Shown here in pieces: positions 1 through 9,559 of a DNA stretch of 64,000 nt. Under the pieces are notes generated by a model, which worked only from the letters and a program-made list of their open reading frames with translations, was not told the origin of the DNA and ran no database searches. A program made the translations under genes and the position numbers. Source of the stretch: Variovorax paradoxus (lineage in GTDB: Bacteria > Pseudomonadota > Gammaproteobacteria > Burkholderiales > Burkholderiaceae_C); assembly GCF_902712855.1 (NCBI RefSeq), contig NZ_LR743507.1, positions 3,272,001 to 3,336,000 on the forward strand, written 5' to 3'. Numbering within the stretch: position 1 is the first letter of the stretch; each line of letters opens with the position of its first letter.

Positions 1-87
1 GGCAAGCGCCGCGGCGCGAAAAAGGTCGTGGTCACGATGTGCATCGGCGGTGGCATGGGCGCCGCCGGCGTCTTCGAAGTGATCTGA
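1..87 (+). CDS. Thiolase (acetyl-CoA acyltransferase), C-terminal end only
   Basis: The window opens inside this gene; only the last 28 residues are present. They read through the glycine-rich thiolase C-terminal signature (Cys-Ile-Gly-Gly-Gly-Met-Gly-Ala-Ala), in which the cysteine is the proton-relay residue of beta-ketothiolases. It ends Val-Phe-Glu-Val-Ile-stop, a usual thiolase end. In the family the enzyme cleaves 3-ketoacyl-CoA, or condenses acyl-CoAs. Its place directly upstream of an acyl-CoA dehydrogenase on the same strand suggests a fatty-acid or aromatic-acid beta-oxidation operon that starts outside the window. The substrate cannot be told from this fragment. Confidence 0.85.
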   Translation, partial: GKRRGAKKVVVTMCIGGGMGAAGVFEVI

Positions 88-187
88 CTCTCCCCCAGTC
101 TGCGGCGCACTGCGTGTCGCCTTTGCCAACCCCCTTCCGGGGGGCAACACCTGCGGCCCGGCTGAGCCGGTTCCGCGGTGTTCCACG
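88..187 (+). repeat. Two-hairpin intergenic repeat, copy 1
   Basis: First of three related elements of about 100 bp. It starts one base after the thiolase stop with CTCTCCCCCAG, holds a first hairpin (CCCCC-TTCC-GGGGG) and then a second, branched one: outer arms ACACCtGCGG and CCGCGGTGT around an inner stem CCGGC-TGA-GCCGG. The loop triplet differs between copies while the stems are kept. It fills the first part of the gap before the acyl-CoA dehydrogenase gene. Confidence 0.75.
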
Positions 188-258
188 AATGGGCCTGGCT
201 TCGCCGGCCGACGAGCGCTGCCGGTGGAAGTCGGTAGTCTCAACATCAAGACCCGACC

Positions 259-2111
<1,853 letters not shown>

Positions 2112-2112
<1 letters not shown>

Positions 2113-2378
2113 TGGCCACGACCAATCCCCCGAACGCCAACCCCGACAACGCCGGAAATCCCGGTACCAAGCCGCCGAAACCGTACGCCCGCCTCGAGAA
2201 GTGGATCTGGATCCTGATCTACGGCGGCCTGTTCCTGGTGATCATCGGCATCGCCACCGGCCGCACCGACGCCGCGCTCGGCTGGTCCATCGCCGTGCCC
2301 GGCGCGCTCGTCGCGCTGGTCGGCTTCGTGCTGATCTACGTTCGCTCGCGCCTGTCCGGCGGCGTTCCGGGCAAGTGA
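2112..2378 (+). CDS. Small two-helix membrane protein
   Basis: An 88-residue protein I cannot assign to a named family. Residues 1-28 are polar and rich in Asn and Pro. They are followed by two hydrophobic segments (about 31-49 and 56-77) and a short basic tail, so it should sit in the inner membrane as a hairpin. The start codon shares one base with the stop of the acyl-CoA dehydrogenase gene, which argues for coupled synthesis. A role as a membrane partner or anchor for the dehydrogenase would be an inference from that overlap alone. Confidence 0.75.
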
Positions 2379-2392
2379 GCGAGGGGGCCGAC

Positions 2393-2695
2393 ATGCTCAA
2401 GCACATCGTGATGTGGAAGTTCAAGGAACATGCCGAGGGCGCCGACAAGGCGACGAACCTGCGCAAGGCCAAGGCGTTGCTCGATGCCTGCGCCAGGCTG
2501 TCGCCCGGCACGCAGCGCTTCGAGGTGACCATCGCCCAGCCCGGGCTGGAGGCCACCTACGACCTGATCCTCTACTCGGAATTCACCGATGCCGCCGCGC
2601 TGGCCGCCTATGTGGACCATCCCCAGCACGTGGCGCTGAAGCCCTTCATCGGCGCGGTCCGCGAAGCCCGTCAGTGCATGGACTACCTGACATGA
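2393..2695 (+). CDS. Dabb (stress-responsive A/B barrel) domain protein
   Basis: A 100-residue protein with the typical Dabb opening MLKHIVMWKFK. The family pattern continues: an acidic and helical middle, then YDLILYSEFTD and a late YVDHPQHVALKPFI with the conserved His-Pro-x-His. Dabb proteins form dimeric ferredoxin-like barrels; some are enzymes and many have no known function. The start is 15 bases after the membrane-protein stop, so it belongs to the same transcript. No catalytic role can be stated. Confidence 0.85.
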   Translation: MLKHIVMWKFKEHAEGADKATNLRKAKALLDACARLSPGTQRFEVTIAQPGLEATYDLILYSEFTDAAALAAYVDHPQHVALKPFIGAVREARQCMDYLT

Positions 2696-2698
2696 CCC

Positions 2699-2792
2699 GG
2701 CCGCAGCCTGCGCGCGCGTCGTGGCCCTTCGCCAAGCCCTTCGCCAGGGGCAACGCCCGCGGCCCGGCAAAGCCGGCTTCGCGGTATTCCCC
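2699..2792 (+). repeat. Two-hairpin intergenic repeat, copy 2
   Basis: The most divergent of the three copies. It keeps the first hairpin as CCC-ttcgcca-GGG and the inner stem of the second as CCGGC-AAA-GCCGG, with the outer arm weakened by substitutions (CGCGG near the 3' side). It fills nearly the whole gap between the Dabb and SDR genes; the SDR ribosome binding site (TGGAGAC, ending 9 bases before ATG) lies just beyond it. Confidence 0.6.
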
Positions 2793-2830
2793 AACCTGAA
2801 GAACCAAGACCCTCACTGGAGACATCCCTC

Positions 2831-3628
2831 ATGACTGCGCGCACCGTCCAGAAACTCTTCGACCTCACCGGCAAGACCGCCCTCATCACCGGTGGCTCGC
2901 GCGGTCTCGGCCTGCAGATGGCCCACGCGCTCGGCGAAGCCGGCGCGAAGATCATGCTGAGCTCGCGCAAGGCCGACGACCTGGAGCAGGCCGCCGCCGA
3001 GCTGCAGGCCGCCGGCATCGACGCGCGCTGGATCGCCGCCGACTGCGCACGCGAGGAAGACACCCGCCGCCTCGCCGACGAGACGCTCGAGCGCATGGGT
3101 GCGGTCGACATCCTCGTGAACAACGCCGGCGCGAGCTGGGGTTCGCCCGCCGAGAGCCACCCGGTCGAGGCCTGGGACAAGGTGATGAACCTCAACGTGC
3201 GGGGCTACTTCATCCTGTCGCAGCACATCGCCAACGCGTACATGATCCCGAAGAAGGCAGGGCGCATCATCAACATCGCGTCGATCGCCGGCCTGAACGG
3301 CAATCCGCCGGAGATGCAGACGCTGGCCTACAACACATCCAAGACCGCGGTCATCGGCTTCACGCGCACGCTGGCCGCCGAATGGGGCAAGTACAACATC
3401 AACGTGAACGCGATCTGCCCGGGCTTCTTCATGACGAAGATGGCCGCCGGCCTGATCAAGTCGCTCGGCGAAGAAAAGATGGCCGCGCAGGCGCCGCTCG
3501 GCCGCCTGGGCGACGACGAAGACCTCAAGGGCCTGACGCTGCTGTACGCGAGCGACGCCGGCAAGCACATCACCGGCCAGTGGCTGGCGGTGGACGGCGG
3601 CGTGAGCGTGGTGCTGGGCGCGGCGTAG
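2831..3628 (+). CDS. SDR-family oxidoreductase
   Basis: A 265-residue classical short-chain dehydrogenase/reductase. The Rossmann motif TGGSRGLG is at residues 20-27, NNAG at 97-100, and the catalytic set Ser151, Tyr167 and Lys171 (YNTSK) is complete. The ending WLAVDGGVSVV is the usual SDR C-terminus with a conserved Asp-Gly-Gly. It should interconvert a hydroxyl and a keto group using NAD(P)(H). In this operon a 3-hydroxyacyl-CoA or a related alcohol is a plausible substrate, but that is context only. The start has a clear GGAGAC ribosome binding site. Confidence 0.9.
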   Translation: MTARTVQKLFDLTGKTALITGGSRGLGLQMAHALGEAGAKIMLSSRKADDLEQAAAELQAAGIDARWIAADCAREEDTRRLADETLERMGAVDILVNNAGASWGSPAESHPVEAWDKVMNLNVRGYFILSQHIANAYMIPKKAGRIINIASIAGLNGNPPEMQTLAYNTSKTAVIGFTRTLAAEWGKYNINVNAICPGFFMTKMAAGLIKSLGEEKMAAQAPLGRLGDDEDLKGLTLLYASDAGKHITGQWLAVDGGVSVVLGAA

Positions 3629-3730
3629 GCTCTCCCCCAGGCTGCGCGCACTTCTTCGTGTCGCTTCGCCTTCCCCCTCGCCGGGGACGACACCTGCGGC
3701 CCGGCGAAGCCGGTTCCGCGGTGTCTCACG
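3629..3730 (+). repeat. Two-hairpin intergenic repeat, copy 3
   Basis: Begins directly after the SDR stop with TCTCCCCCAG and runs almost to the thioesterase start. The first hairpin is CCCC-tcgc-CGGGG; the second has outer arms ACACCtGCGG and CCGCGGTGT and the inner stem CCGGC-GAA-GCCGG. It matches copy 1 closely (same start, same end TTCCGCGGTGT), with changes concentrated in the loops. Confidence 0.75.
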
Positions 3731-3740
3731 AAAAGATCCA

Positions 3741-4220
3741 ATGACCAACGACGCTTCTTCTCCTTCTTCTTCGTCCGATATCAATATCCGCTCGTACACG
3801 AGCCAGATTCCGTTTGCGCGCCACCTCGGCTTCGAACTCACGAAGTTCGAAGGCGGAGAATCCGAGATCGTCTACACGGCCAAGCCGGAGCACCTGAACA
3901 CCTTCGACGTGACGCACGGCGGCGCCTGCATGACGCTGCTCGACATCACCATGGCGGCCGCCGCGCGCAGCGTGTCGCCCGAAAGCGGCGTGGTCACCAT
4001 CGAGATGAAGACCAGCTTCATGCAACCGTCGGTCGGTCCGCTGCATGCGCGCGGCACGCTGATCCACCGCACCGCTACGCTGGCATTCACCGAGGCGAAG
4101 ATCTTCGACGCGCAGGACCGCGTGTGCGCCCATGCCACAGGCACTTTCAAATACGTGAAGCGCCGGCTTCCCACCGGACCGACGAGCGTGAACGAGATGC
4201 GTCCGCCGTCCACCGACTGA
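3741..4220 (+). CDS. PaaI-type hotdog thioesterase
   Basis: A 159-residue hotdog-fold protein. The family signature VTHGGACMTLLDITM is at residues 58-71: His59-Gly-Gly with a downstream Asp68, the position that serves as nucleophile or base in PaaI-like thioesterases. Residues 1-20 are a Ser-rich low-complexity leader. It probably hydrolyses an acyl-CoA thioester, relieving CoA trapping in the surrounding pathway. The start follows the third hairpin repeat by 10 bases, and no strong Shine-Dalgarno is visible apart from AAAAGATC, so translation may be influenced by the hairpin. Confidence 0.85.
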   Translation: MTNDASSPSSSSDINIRSYTSQIPFARHLGFELTKFEGGESEIVYTAKPEHLNTFDVTHGGACMTLLDITMAAAARSVSPESGVVTIEMKTSFMQPSVGPLHARGTLIHRTATLAFTEAKIFDAQDRVCAHATGTFKYVKRRLPTGPTSVNEMRPPSTD

Positions 4221-4252
4221 TCGATCCACCGAATTCCCCCAAGGAGACTTCC

Positions 4253-5269
4253 ATGCCCGCCAACAAGCAGATCCATCTCGACAACCGCCCCGAAGGCGAA
4301 GCCGTCGCGACCAACTTCAAGCTCGTGACCGCCGAGACCCCGGCGCTGAAGGACAACCAGGTGCTGGTGCGCCATCACTACATGAGCCTCGACCCGTACA
4401 TGCGCGGGCGCATGAACGACTCGAAGAGCTACGCGCAGCCGCAGCCGCTGGGCCAGACCATGCAGGGCGGCACCGCGGGCGAGGTGGTCGAGAGCAAGCA
4501 CCCCAAGTACGCCGTGGGCGACAAGGTGGTCGGCTTCGGCGGCTGGCAGGAATACAGCGTGGTCGACGCCTCGCAGCCCGGCGCGCTGAAGAAGGTCGAC
4601 ACCACGCACGTGCCGCTGTCGCACTACCTCGGCGCGGTCGGCATGCCCGGCGTGACGGCCTGGTACGGGCTGGTGAAGATCATTGCGCCCAAGGCCGGCG
4701 AAACGCTGGTCGTCACCGCCGCCAGCGGCGCGGTGGGCAGCGCCTTCGGTGCGCTCGCCAAGGCGCGCGGCTGCCGCGTGGTGGGCATTGCCGGCGGTGC
4801 CGACAAGTGCAGGTACGTGACGGAAGAACTCGGCTTCGACGCATGCATCGACTACCGCGAGCACCCTGACGTGAAAAGCATGAGCGCGGCGCTCAAGGAA
4901 GCCTGCCCGAACGGCATCGACGGCTACTTCGAGAACGTCGGCGGCTACATCTTCGACGCGGTGCTGCTGCGCGCCAACGCCTTCGCGCGCGTGGCGCTGT
5001 GCGGGATGATCGCCGGCTACGACGGCGCGCCGCTGCCGCTGGCCAACCCCGCGCTGATCCTCATCAACCGCATGAAGATCGAAGGCTTCATCGTCAGCGA
5101 ACACATGGAAGTGTGGCCCGAGGCGCTGACCGAGCTCGGCACGCTGGTGGGCACCGGCAAGCTCAAGCCGCGCGAGTCGGTCGCGCAGGGCCTCGAGGCC
5201 GCGCCCGAAGCTTTCCTCGGCCTGCTGAAGGGCAAGAACTTCGGCAAGCAGCTGGTCAAGCTCATCTGA
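4253..5269 (+). CDS. NADP-dependent MDR oxidoreductase (2-alkenal reductase-like)
   Basis: A 338-residue zinc-free medium-chain reductase of the leukotriene B4 12-hydroxydehydrogenase/2-alkenal reductase group. The family hallmark SLDPYMRGRM is at residues 45-54, and the nucleotide site AASGAVGS is at 156-163. The late segment MKIEGFIVSEH is also usual for this group. These enzymes reduce the C=C bond of enones and enals with NADPH. The ATG chosen follows AAGGAGACTTCC, an excellent ribosome binding site 33 bases after the thioesterase stop. A role in detoxifying or saturating an unsaturated intermediate fits the neighbours. Confidence 0.88.
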   Translation: MPANKQIHLDNRPEGEAVATNFKLVTAETPALKDNQVLVRHHYMSLDPYMRGRMNDSKSYAQPQPLGQTMQGGTAGEVVESKHPKYAVGDKVVGFGGWQEYSVVDASQPGALKKVDTTHVPLSHYLGAVGMPGVTAWYGLVKIIAPKAGETLVVTAASGAVGSAFGALAKARGCRVVGIAGGADKCRYVTEELGFDACIDYREHPDVKSMSAALKEACPNGIDGYFENVGGYIFDAVLLRANAFARVALCGMIAGYDGAPLPLANPALILINRMKIEGFIVSEHMEVWPEALTELGTLVGTGKLKPRESVAQGLEAAPEAFLGLLKGKNFGKQLVKLI

Positions 5270-5313
5270 GCCGGCGGTGTCCTTTTCCAACCAACCACCT
5301 CACGGGAACGACC

Positions 5314-6252
5314 ATGGCAGACCTCATCCTCCACCACTACCTGACCTCGCCGTTCTCGGAGAAGGTGCGCCTGATCCTCGGCGCCAAGAAGCTGCCGTGG
5401 AAGTCGGTGTTCATCCCGCCGATCATGCCCAAGCCCGACGTGGAGATCCTCACCGGCGGCTACCGCAAGACGCCGTTCCTGCAGATCGGCGCCGACATGT
5501 ACTGCGACAGTGCACTCATCGCCGACGTGCTGGAGCACCTGCAGCCCAAACCCACGCTCTATCCGGAGCCCGAGAAAGGGCTGTCGCGCATCCTCGCGCA
5601 ATGGGCCGACACCACGCTGTTCTGGGCCTCGATGGCCTGGAACCTTCAGCCGCGCGGCGCAGCCGAAGTGTTCGCCAAGGCGCCGCCCGAAGCGCTGAAG
5701 GCCTTCGGCGAAGACCGCGGCAAGATGAGCGCCGGCAACATGACGCGGTTGCGCCCGGCCGACGCCACGAGCGCCTACAAGTCGTACCTGCGCCGGCTGT
5801 CCGACATGCTCGACGACAAGCCCTTCCTGCTCGGCGAAGTGCCGAGCATCGCCGACTTCTCGGCTTACCACTCGCTCTGGTACACCCGCCGCATCGAGTC
5901 GGTTCGAACCATCCTCGACCTGACGCCCGCGGTGGTCGACTGGATGGACCGCATGGCCGCCATCGGTCATGGGGCGCCCGAGAAGTTCGGCAGCGACGAA
6001 GCCATTGCCGTGGCCAAGGCCGCCACGCCGCACACGCTGCTGACAGACAGCACTTTCCAGGACGATCACGGCATCGCGCTGGGCAGCGCCGTCACCATCC
6101 GCGCCGAGAGCTTCGGCCTCGAGGAAACGCCGGGCACGCTGGTCGCGGCCACACGCACGCACTACACGCTGGAGCGCAGCCACGAGCGCACGGGCACCGT
6201 GCACGTGCACTTCCCGCGCATCGGCTACGTTCTGAAGGCGGCCGAGGCCTGA
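5314..6252 (+). CDS. Glutathione S-transferase-like protein with extra C-terminal domain
   Basis: A 312-residue protein. Residues 1-80 are a thioredoxin-like GST N-domain (HHYLTSPFSEKVRLILGAKK, then a cis-Pro loop near TPFLQIG). Residues about 95-225 are the all-helical C-domain. Normal GSTs stop at 200-230 residues; here a further 85 residues follow, rich in beta-type sequence (SAVTIRAESFG, GTVHVHFPRIGY). The glutathione-contact Ser or Cys is probably in the SPFSEK segment. The role of the tail is unknown. It is in the same transcript as the reductase upstream and may conjugate or isomerise a reactive intermediate. Confidence 0.8.
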   Translation: MADLILHHYLTSPFSEKVRLILGAKKLPWKSVFIPPIMPKPDVEILTGGYRKTPFLQIGADMYCDSALIADVLEHLQPKPTLYPEPEKGLSRILAQWADTTLFWASMAWNLQPRGAAEVFAKAPPEALKAFGEDRGKMSAGNMTRLRPADATSAYKSYLRRLSDMLDDKPFLLGEVPSIADFSAYHSLWYTRRIESVRTILDLTPAVVDWMDRMAAIGHGAPEKFGSDEAIAVAKAATPHTLLTDSTFQDDHGIALGSAVTIRAESFGLEETPGTLVAATRTHYTLERSHERTGTVHVHFPRIGYVLKAAEA

Positions 6253-6360
6253 CCTTCGCCGCAACGCCTGCCGGGGCACCTTCGTGACTGCGCCCGCGCG
6301 CATTCCGTATTTCAATCGAAGCTCCAACGTCAGAGACATTCAACAGAAGGACACCGGCAA

Positions 6361-7266
6361 ATGATTCAGGACTTCAAGGGCAAGACCGCCGTTCTCACCG
6401 GCGCGGGTTCGGGCTTCGGCCTGGAGTGCGCGCGCATCGGCGCCGCCCGCGGCATGAACCTCGTGCTGGTCGACGTGCAGCAGGACGCACTCGACAAGGC
6501 CGCGGCCGAGATGGAAGCGGCCGGCGCGCAGGTGCTGGCGCGCAAGGTCGACGTGTCCGACGCCGGGCAGATGGAAGCCCTGGCCGCCGCCGTGAACGAG
6601 CGCTTCGGCGCGCCGCACTTCGTGTTCAACAACGCCGGCGTGGGCGCCGGTGGCCTGGTGTGGGAGAACACCGTGGCCGACTGGGAGTGGGTGCTGGGCG
6701 TGGACCTGTGGGGCGTGGTGCACGGTGTGCGCCTGTTCGTGCCGATGATGCTCGAGGCCGCTGCGAAAGACCCGGCGTACCGCGGCCACATCACCAACAC
6801 CGCCAGCATGGCCGGCCTGCTCACGCCGCCCAACATGGGCATCTACAACGCGGCCAAGGCCGCCGTGGTGAGCCTCACCGAGACCATGTACCAAGACCTG
6901 AACCTCGTCACCGACCAGATCGGCGCGAGCCTGCTGTGCCCGTACTTCGTGCCCACCGGCATCACCAGCAGCGAGCGCAACCGGCCCAACGCGCCCAAGG
7001 AGAGCGAGCTCACCAAGAGCCAGCTCATCGGCCAGGCCATGAGCAACAAGGCCGTGAGCAGCGGCAAGATCACCGCCGCCGAAGTGGCATCGAAGGTGTT
7101 CGACGCCATCAGCGACAACCAGTTTTACGTGTACAGCCATCCGAAGGCGCTCGGCAACGTGCGCAGCCGCATGGAGAACATCGTGGCGGGCGTCAACCCG
7201 GCCGACCCGTTCCTCGAACGGCCCGAGATCGGCCAGAAGCTGCGCGAGCAGCTGCGCTCGAACTGA
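6361..7266 (+). CDS. SDR-family oxidoreductase
   Basis: A 301-residue short-chain dehydrogenase with the motif TGAGSGFG at residues 13-20, NNAG at 90-93, and the complete catalytic set Ser149, Tyr162 and Lys166 (YNAAK). The tail is longer than in the 250-residue classical form and contains PADPFLERPEIG, as in SDRs that accept bulky or hydrophobic alcohols. It ends the plus-strand metabolic block; the next gene runs towards it and ends 24 bases beyond its stop. The substrate is unknown. Confidence 0.88.
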   Translation: MIQDFKGKTAVLTGAGSGFGLECARIGAARGMNLVLVDVQQDALDKAAAEMEAAGAQVLARKVDVSDAGQMEALAAAVNERFGAPHFVFNNAGVGAGGLVWENTVADWEWVLGVDLWGVVHGVRLFVPMMLEAAAKDPAYRGHITNTASMAGLLTPPNMGIYNAAKAAVVSLTETMYQDLNLVTDQIGASLLCPYFVPTGITSSERNRPNAPKESELTKSQLIGQAMSNKAVSSGKITAAEVASKVFDAISDNQFYVYSHPKALGNVRSRMENIVAGVNPADPFLERPEIGQKLREQLRSN

Positions 7267-7290
7267 GCGCAAGCCTCTCGCAGGCCTCTT

Positions 7291-7959
7291 TCACGCGGCC
7301 TGCAGCTCGCTCACCAGCGCCTCGATGCGGGCCAGCGCGGCCGCGATCGAACGGTCCAGCAGGTCGCCGTGGTCTTCGGCATGCTCGATGGCCACGCTGT
7401 GGACTTCGCCGAGGCCGAGAAGCGCCAGCGGGCTGGTGATGCCGGGCGTGAGCAGGTCCATGTGGGCCTGGAAACCGCCGGGTCCGTAGCCGCTGCTGCC
7501 GCATGAGCTGAGCAGCACCGTGCGCCGGTTGCGATCGGCCAGCAGCGGCACGTAGGGGTTCTCGCGGCTGCGGTCGAAATCGAAGGTGGCGCCGATGCGC
7601 ACGATGTTGTCGATCCAGGACTTCAGCGGCGCCGGCATGCCGAAGTTGTACATCGGCACCCCGATCACGAGGACGTCCGAGCGGCGGATCTCGTCAATCA
7701 GTGCATCGCTTTCGGCGAGCACGTCGTGCATCCATGGTTCGCGTTCTGCGGCCGGCGTGTAGCCCGCCGCGATCCATTCACCGGTGACGTGGCCTGGCGG
7801 CGTGGCGCCGATGTCGCGGTAGATCACGTCGTCCTGCGGACGCGCGGCGCGCCATGCCGTCACGAAGTGATGGGTGAGCCGGCGCGAGTGCGAGCCGTGT
7901 TCGTGCGTCCCCGAACGGCCGGGACGGGCGCTGGCATCGATGTGGAGCAGGGTGGTCAT
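7291..7959 (-). CDS. azoR: FMN-dependent NADH-azoreductase, copy 1
   Basis: A 222-residue flavodoxin-fold enzyme. The opening LLHIDASARPGRSGTH is the FMN-phosphate loop of the AzoR/NQO family, and VPMYNFGMPAPLKSWID near residues 100-116 contacts the isoalloxazine ring. Family members reduce quinones and azo dyes by two electrons with NAD(P)H. It is divergent from a LysR gene across 137 bp, the usual layout for regulated quinone-stress genes. A paralogue lies at 12,285-13,043, also divergent from a LysR gene. The symbol reflects family identity, not a proven substrate. Confidence 0.85.
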   Translation of the reverse strand: MTTLLHIDASARPGRSGTHEHGSHSRRLTHHFVTAWRAARPQDDVIYRDIGATPPGHVTGEWIAAGYTPAAEREPWMHDVLAESDALIDEIRRSDVLVIGVPMYNFGMPAPLKSWIDNIVRIGATFDFDRSRENPYVPLLADRNRRTVLLSSCGSSGYGPGGFQAHMDLLTPGITSPLALLGLGEVHSVAIEHAEDHGDLLDRSIAAALARIEALVSELQAA

Positions 7960-7989
7960 GGGCGGAGTCCTCTGTGGTTGCGATGGGTT

Positions 7990-8096
7990 GGATGAATCGA
8001 ATTCAGCTGTCTGCTTGACATGCGTTGCAATCTATCCAAGCATGCATCGAGCAACAAACGACGATTTCTTTGCGCTGCTGAAAATCTGATTCATCC
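7990..8096. promoter_or_regulatory. Divergent azoR/LysR control region with inverted 9-mers
   Basis: The gap contains GGATGAATC at 7990-7998 and its exact reverse complement GATTCATCC at 8088-8096. The first lies about 31 bases upstream of the azoreductase start and the second touches the LysR start codon. Paired sites placed like this could serve repression or looping by the LysR protein. The role is inferred from position only. Confidence 0.4.
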
Positions 8097-9005
8097 ATGG
8101 CCCATCCGCGTCAACTTCCTCCGCTGGCTGCGCTGCGGGCCTTCGAGGCCGCGGCGCGCCATTGCAGCGCCAAGCTCGCCGCGAACGAGCTCTCGGTCAC
8201 GCCCACGGCCATCAGCCATCAGGTGCGGCAACTCGAGGACTCGCTCGGCGTCGCGCTGTTCATCCGCCAGCCGCGCCAGCTGGTGCTCACGCCGCAGGGC
8301 AGGGAACTGCAGGCGGTGCTCGGCGAATCGTTCGGCGCGATGGCCGATGCAGTCGCGCGGTTGCGCGCGCCGCCGCAGCGGCAGGCCATCACGTTGTCGG
8401 CAACGCCGGCCGTGGCCGCGCGCTGGCTGCTGCCGCGCGTCAGCACGCTGCGCGCGCTGCATCCTCGGCTCGACCTGCGCATCCATGCATCGCACGAGGC
8501 CGTGGCCCTCGACGGCGTCACCGCCGACATCGCCATCCGCTACGGCAAGGGCCGGTGGCCGGGCATGGTGGCCGAGAAGCTGTTCGACAACGTCTTCGCG
8601 CCGGCCTGCAGTCCCGCGCTCAAGCTGCGCCGCCGTACTGACCTGACGCGCCAGACGCTGCTGCATTTCGCGGTGCCCAGCAGCAGGAGGCAACCGGGCA
8701 CGTGGTCCGAGTGGCAGGAGCAGGCCCAGGTGCCGGGTCTCGATGTGTCCGCCGGGCCCGTGTTCTCGGACGAGACGCACACCGTGTCGGCTGCGCTGCA
8801 GGGCCAGGGCGTGGCGCTGATGAGCCTCGCGCTCATCGCGGACGAACTGCGCGCAGGCAATCTGGTACAGCCGTTCGGGCCGGTGTTGCCGGGCATGCCG
8901 TTCCATCTGGTCTGCCCCGAGGCGCGCCGCTCGGAGCCGGCGACGGCCGCAGTGTTCGAGTGGGTGAAAAGCTTGCAACCACTCGCGGAGCCTCGTATGG
9001 AATGA
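8097..9005 (+). CDS. LysR-family regulator, GcvA-like (azoR copy 1 partner)
   Basis: A 302-residue LysR-type regulator. The N-terminal winged helix-turn-helix (residues about 8-65) opens with LPPLAALRAFEAAARH, the GcvA subgroup pattern, and has the recognition region SVTPTAISHQVRQLE. The remainder is the periplasmic-binding-protein-like effector domain, with ADIAIRYGKG near residue 145. It probably controls the divergent azoreductase in response to a quinone or electrophile. It closely resembles the regulator at 11,217-12,167. Confidence 0.9.
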   Translation: MAHPRQLPPLAALRAFEAAARHCSAKLAANELSVTPTAISHQVRQLEDSLGVALFIRQPRQLVLTPQGRELQAVLGESFGAMADAVARLRAPPQRQAITLSATPAVAARWLLPRVSTLRALHPRLDLRIHASHEAVALDGVTADIAIRYGKGRWPGMVAEKLFDNVFAPACSPALKLRRRTDLTRQTLLHFAVPSSRRQPGTWSEWQEQAQVPGLDVSAGPVFSDETHTVSAALQGQGVALMSLALIADELRAGNLVQPFGPVLPGMPFHLVCPEARRSEPATAAVFEWVKSLQPLAEPRME

Positions 9006-9189
9006 AGCTGCATCCAATGTCGCGATACAAGTTGCGTGGCGACAACGGGCGCGAAGGATTTGCCAATAGCCGCTAACAAAGTCACAAAATTGACGAAATC
9101 GCTCGAATCGAACGACGTGCTTTGGAAACGCTTCGAGACACCTTTGAAAAGCTAAGGGCTACTATCCAGAGCATCAGACAAGGACATCC

Positions 9190-9390
9190 ATGGAGACATA
9201 CCCCACCCTTCGCCAGGCCACTGGCGTGGCGCGCACCCTCAGCAAGCACTCGTCGTGCACCATGGTGGTCTACCGCCTCGCCGACGAGAAATACGTTGCG
9301 GCGCATTCGACCGACCGCGTCGAGGGCACGATCGAAGGCGTGTACCGCGACGGCTATGTCGTGCAGACGCTGCTCACCAAGAAAAGCTGA
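9190..9390 (+). CDS. Small conserved-looking protein of unknown function
   Basis: A 66-residue soluble protein without a recognisable family. It has no signal peptide or membrane segment. The second half (ADEKYVAAHSTDRVEG and GVYRDGYVVQTLL) looks like a short beta-sheet unit. Support for it being a real gene is the AAGGACATCC sequence before ATG and a strong intrinsic terminator 28 bases after the stop. It stands alone between a LysR gene and a convergent lipoprotein gene. Confidence 0.65.
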   Translation: METYPTLRQATGVARTLSKHSSCTMVVYRLADEKYVAAHSTDRVEGTIEGVYRDGYVVQTLLTKKS

Positions 9391-9418
9391 CGCGCGTCGG
9401 CGCCTCGACCCGTCCTGC

Positions 9419-9442
9419 AAAGCCTCCTTCGGGAGGCTTTTT
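9419..9442 (+). terminator. Intrinsic terminator after the 66-residue gene
   Basis: A 7-bp perfect stem AGCCTCC-TTCG-GGAGGCT followed by a run of T. It has the stable UUCG-type tetraloop and a U-tract, so it should end the transcript of the small upstream gene. It also separates it from the convergent serine-hydrolase gene. Confidence 0.9.
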
Positions 9443-9559
9443 GCTGGGCGCCGCAGTTGCCCGCGCCATGCCGGCTGGAGGGCAGGGCGACGGCCTGGGG
9501 TCGCCATGGAGCAGTCGGACCGGCGGCGGGCGTGATTCCTGTGTTGCGCGGCGCTTGCC

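Noticed and set aside
5270..5313. A possible fourth copy of the hairpin repeat (GAGCCGGCGGTGTCC after the MDR gene)
   Set aside because: Only about 15 bases resemble the repeat end and no hairpin is retained, so chance similarity cannot be excluded.
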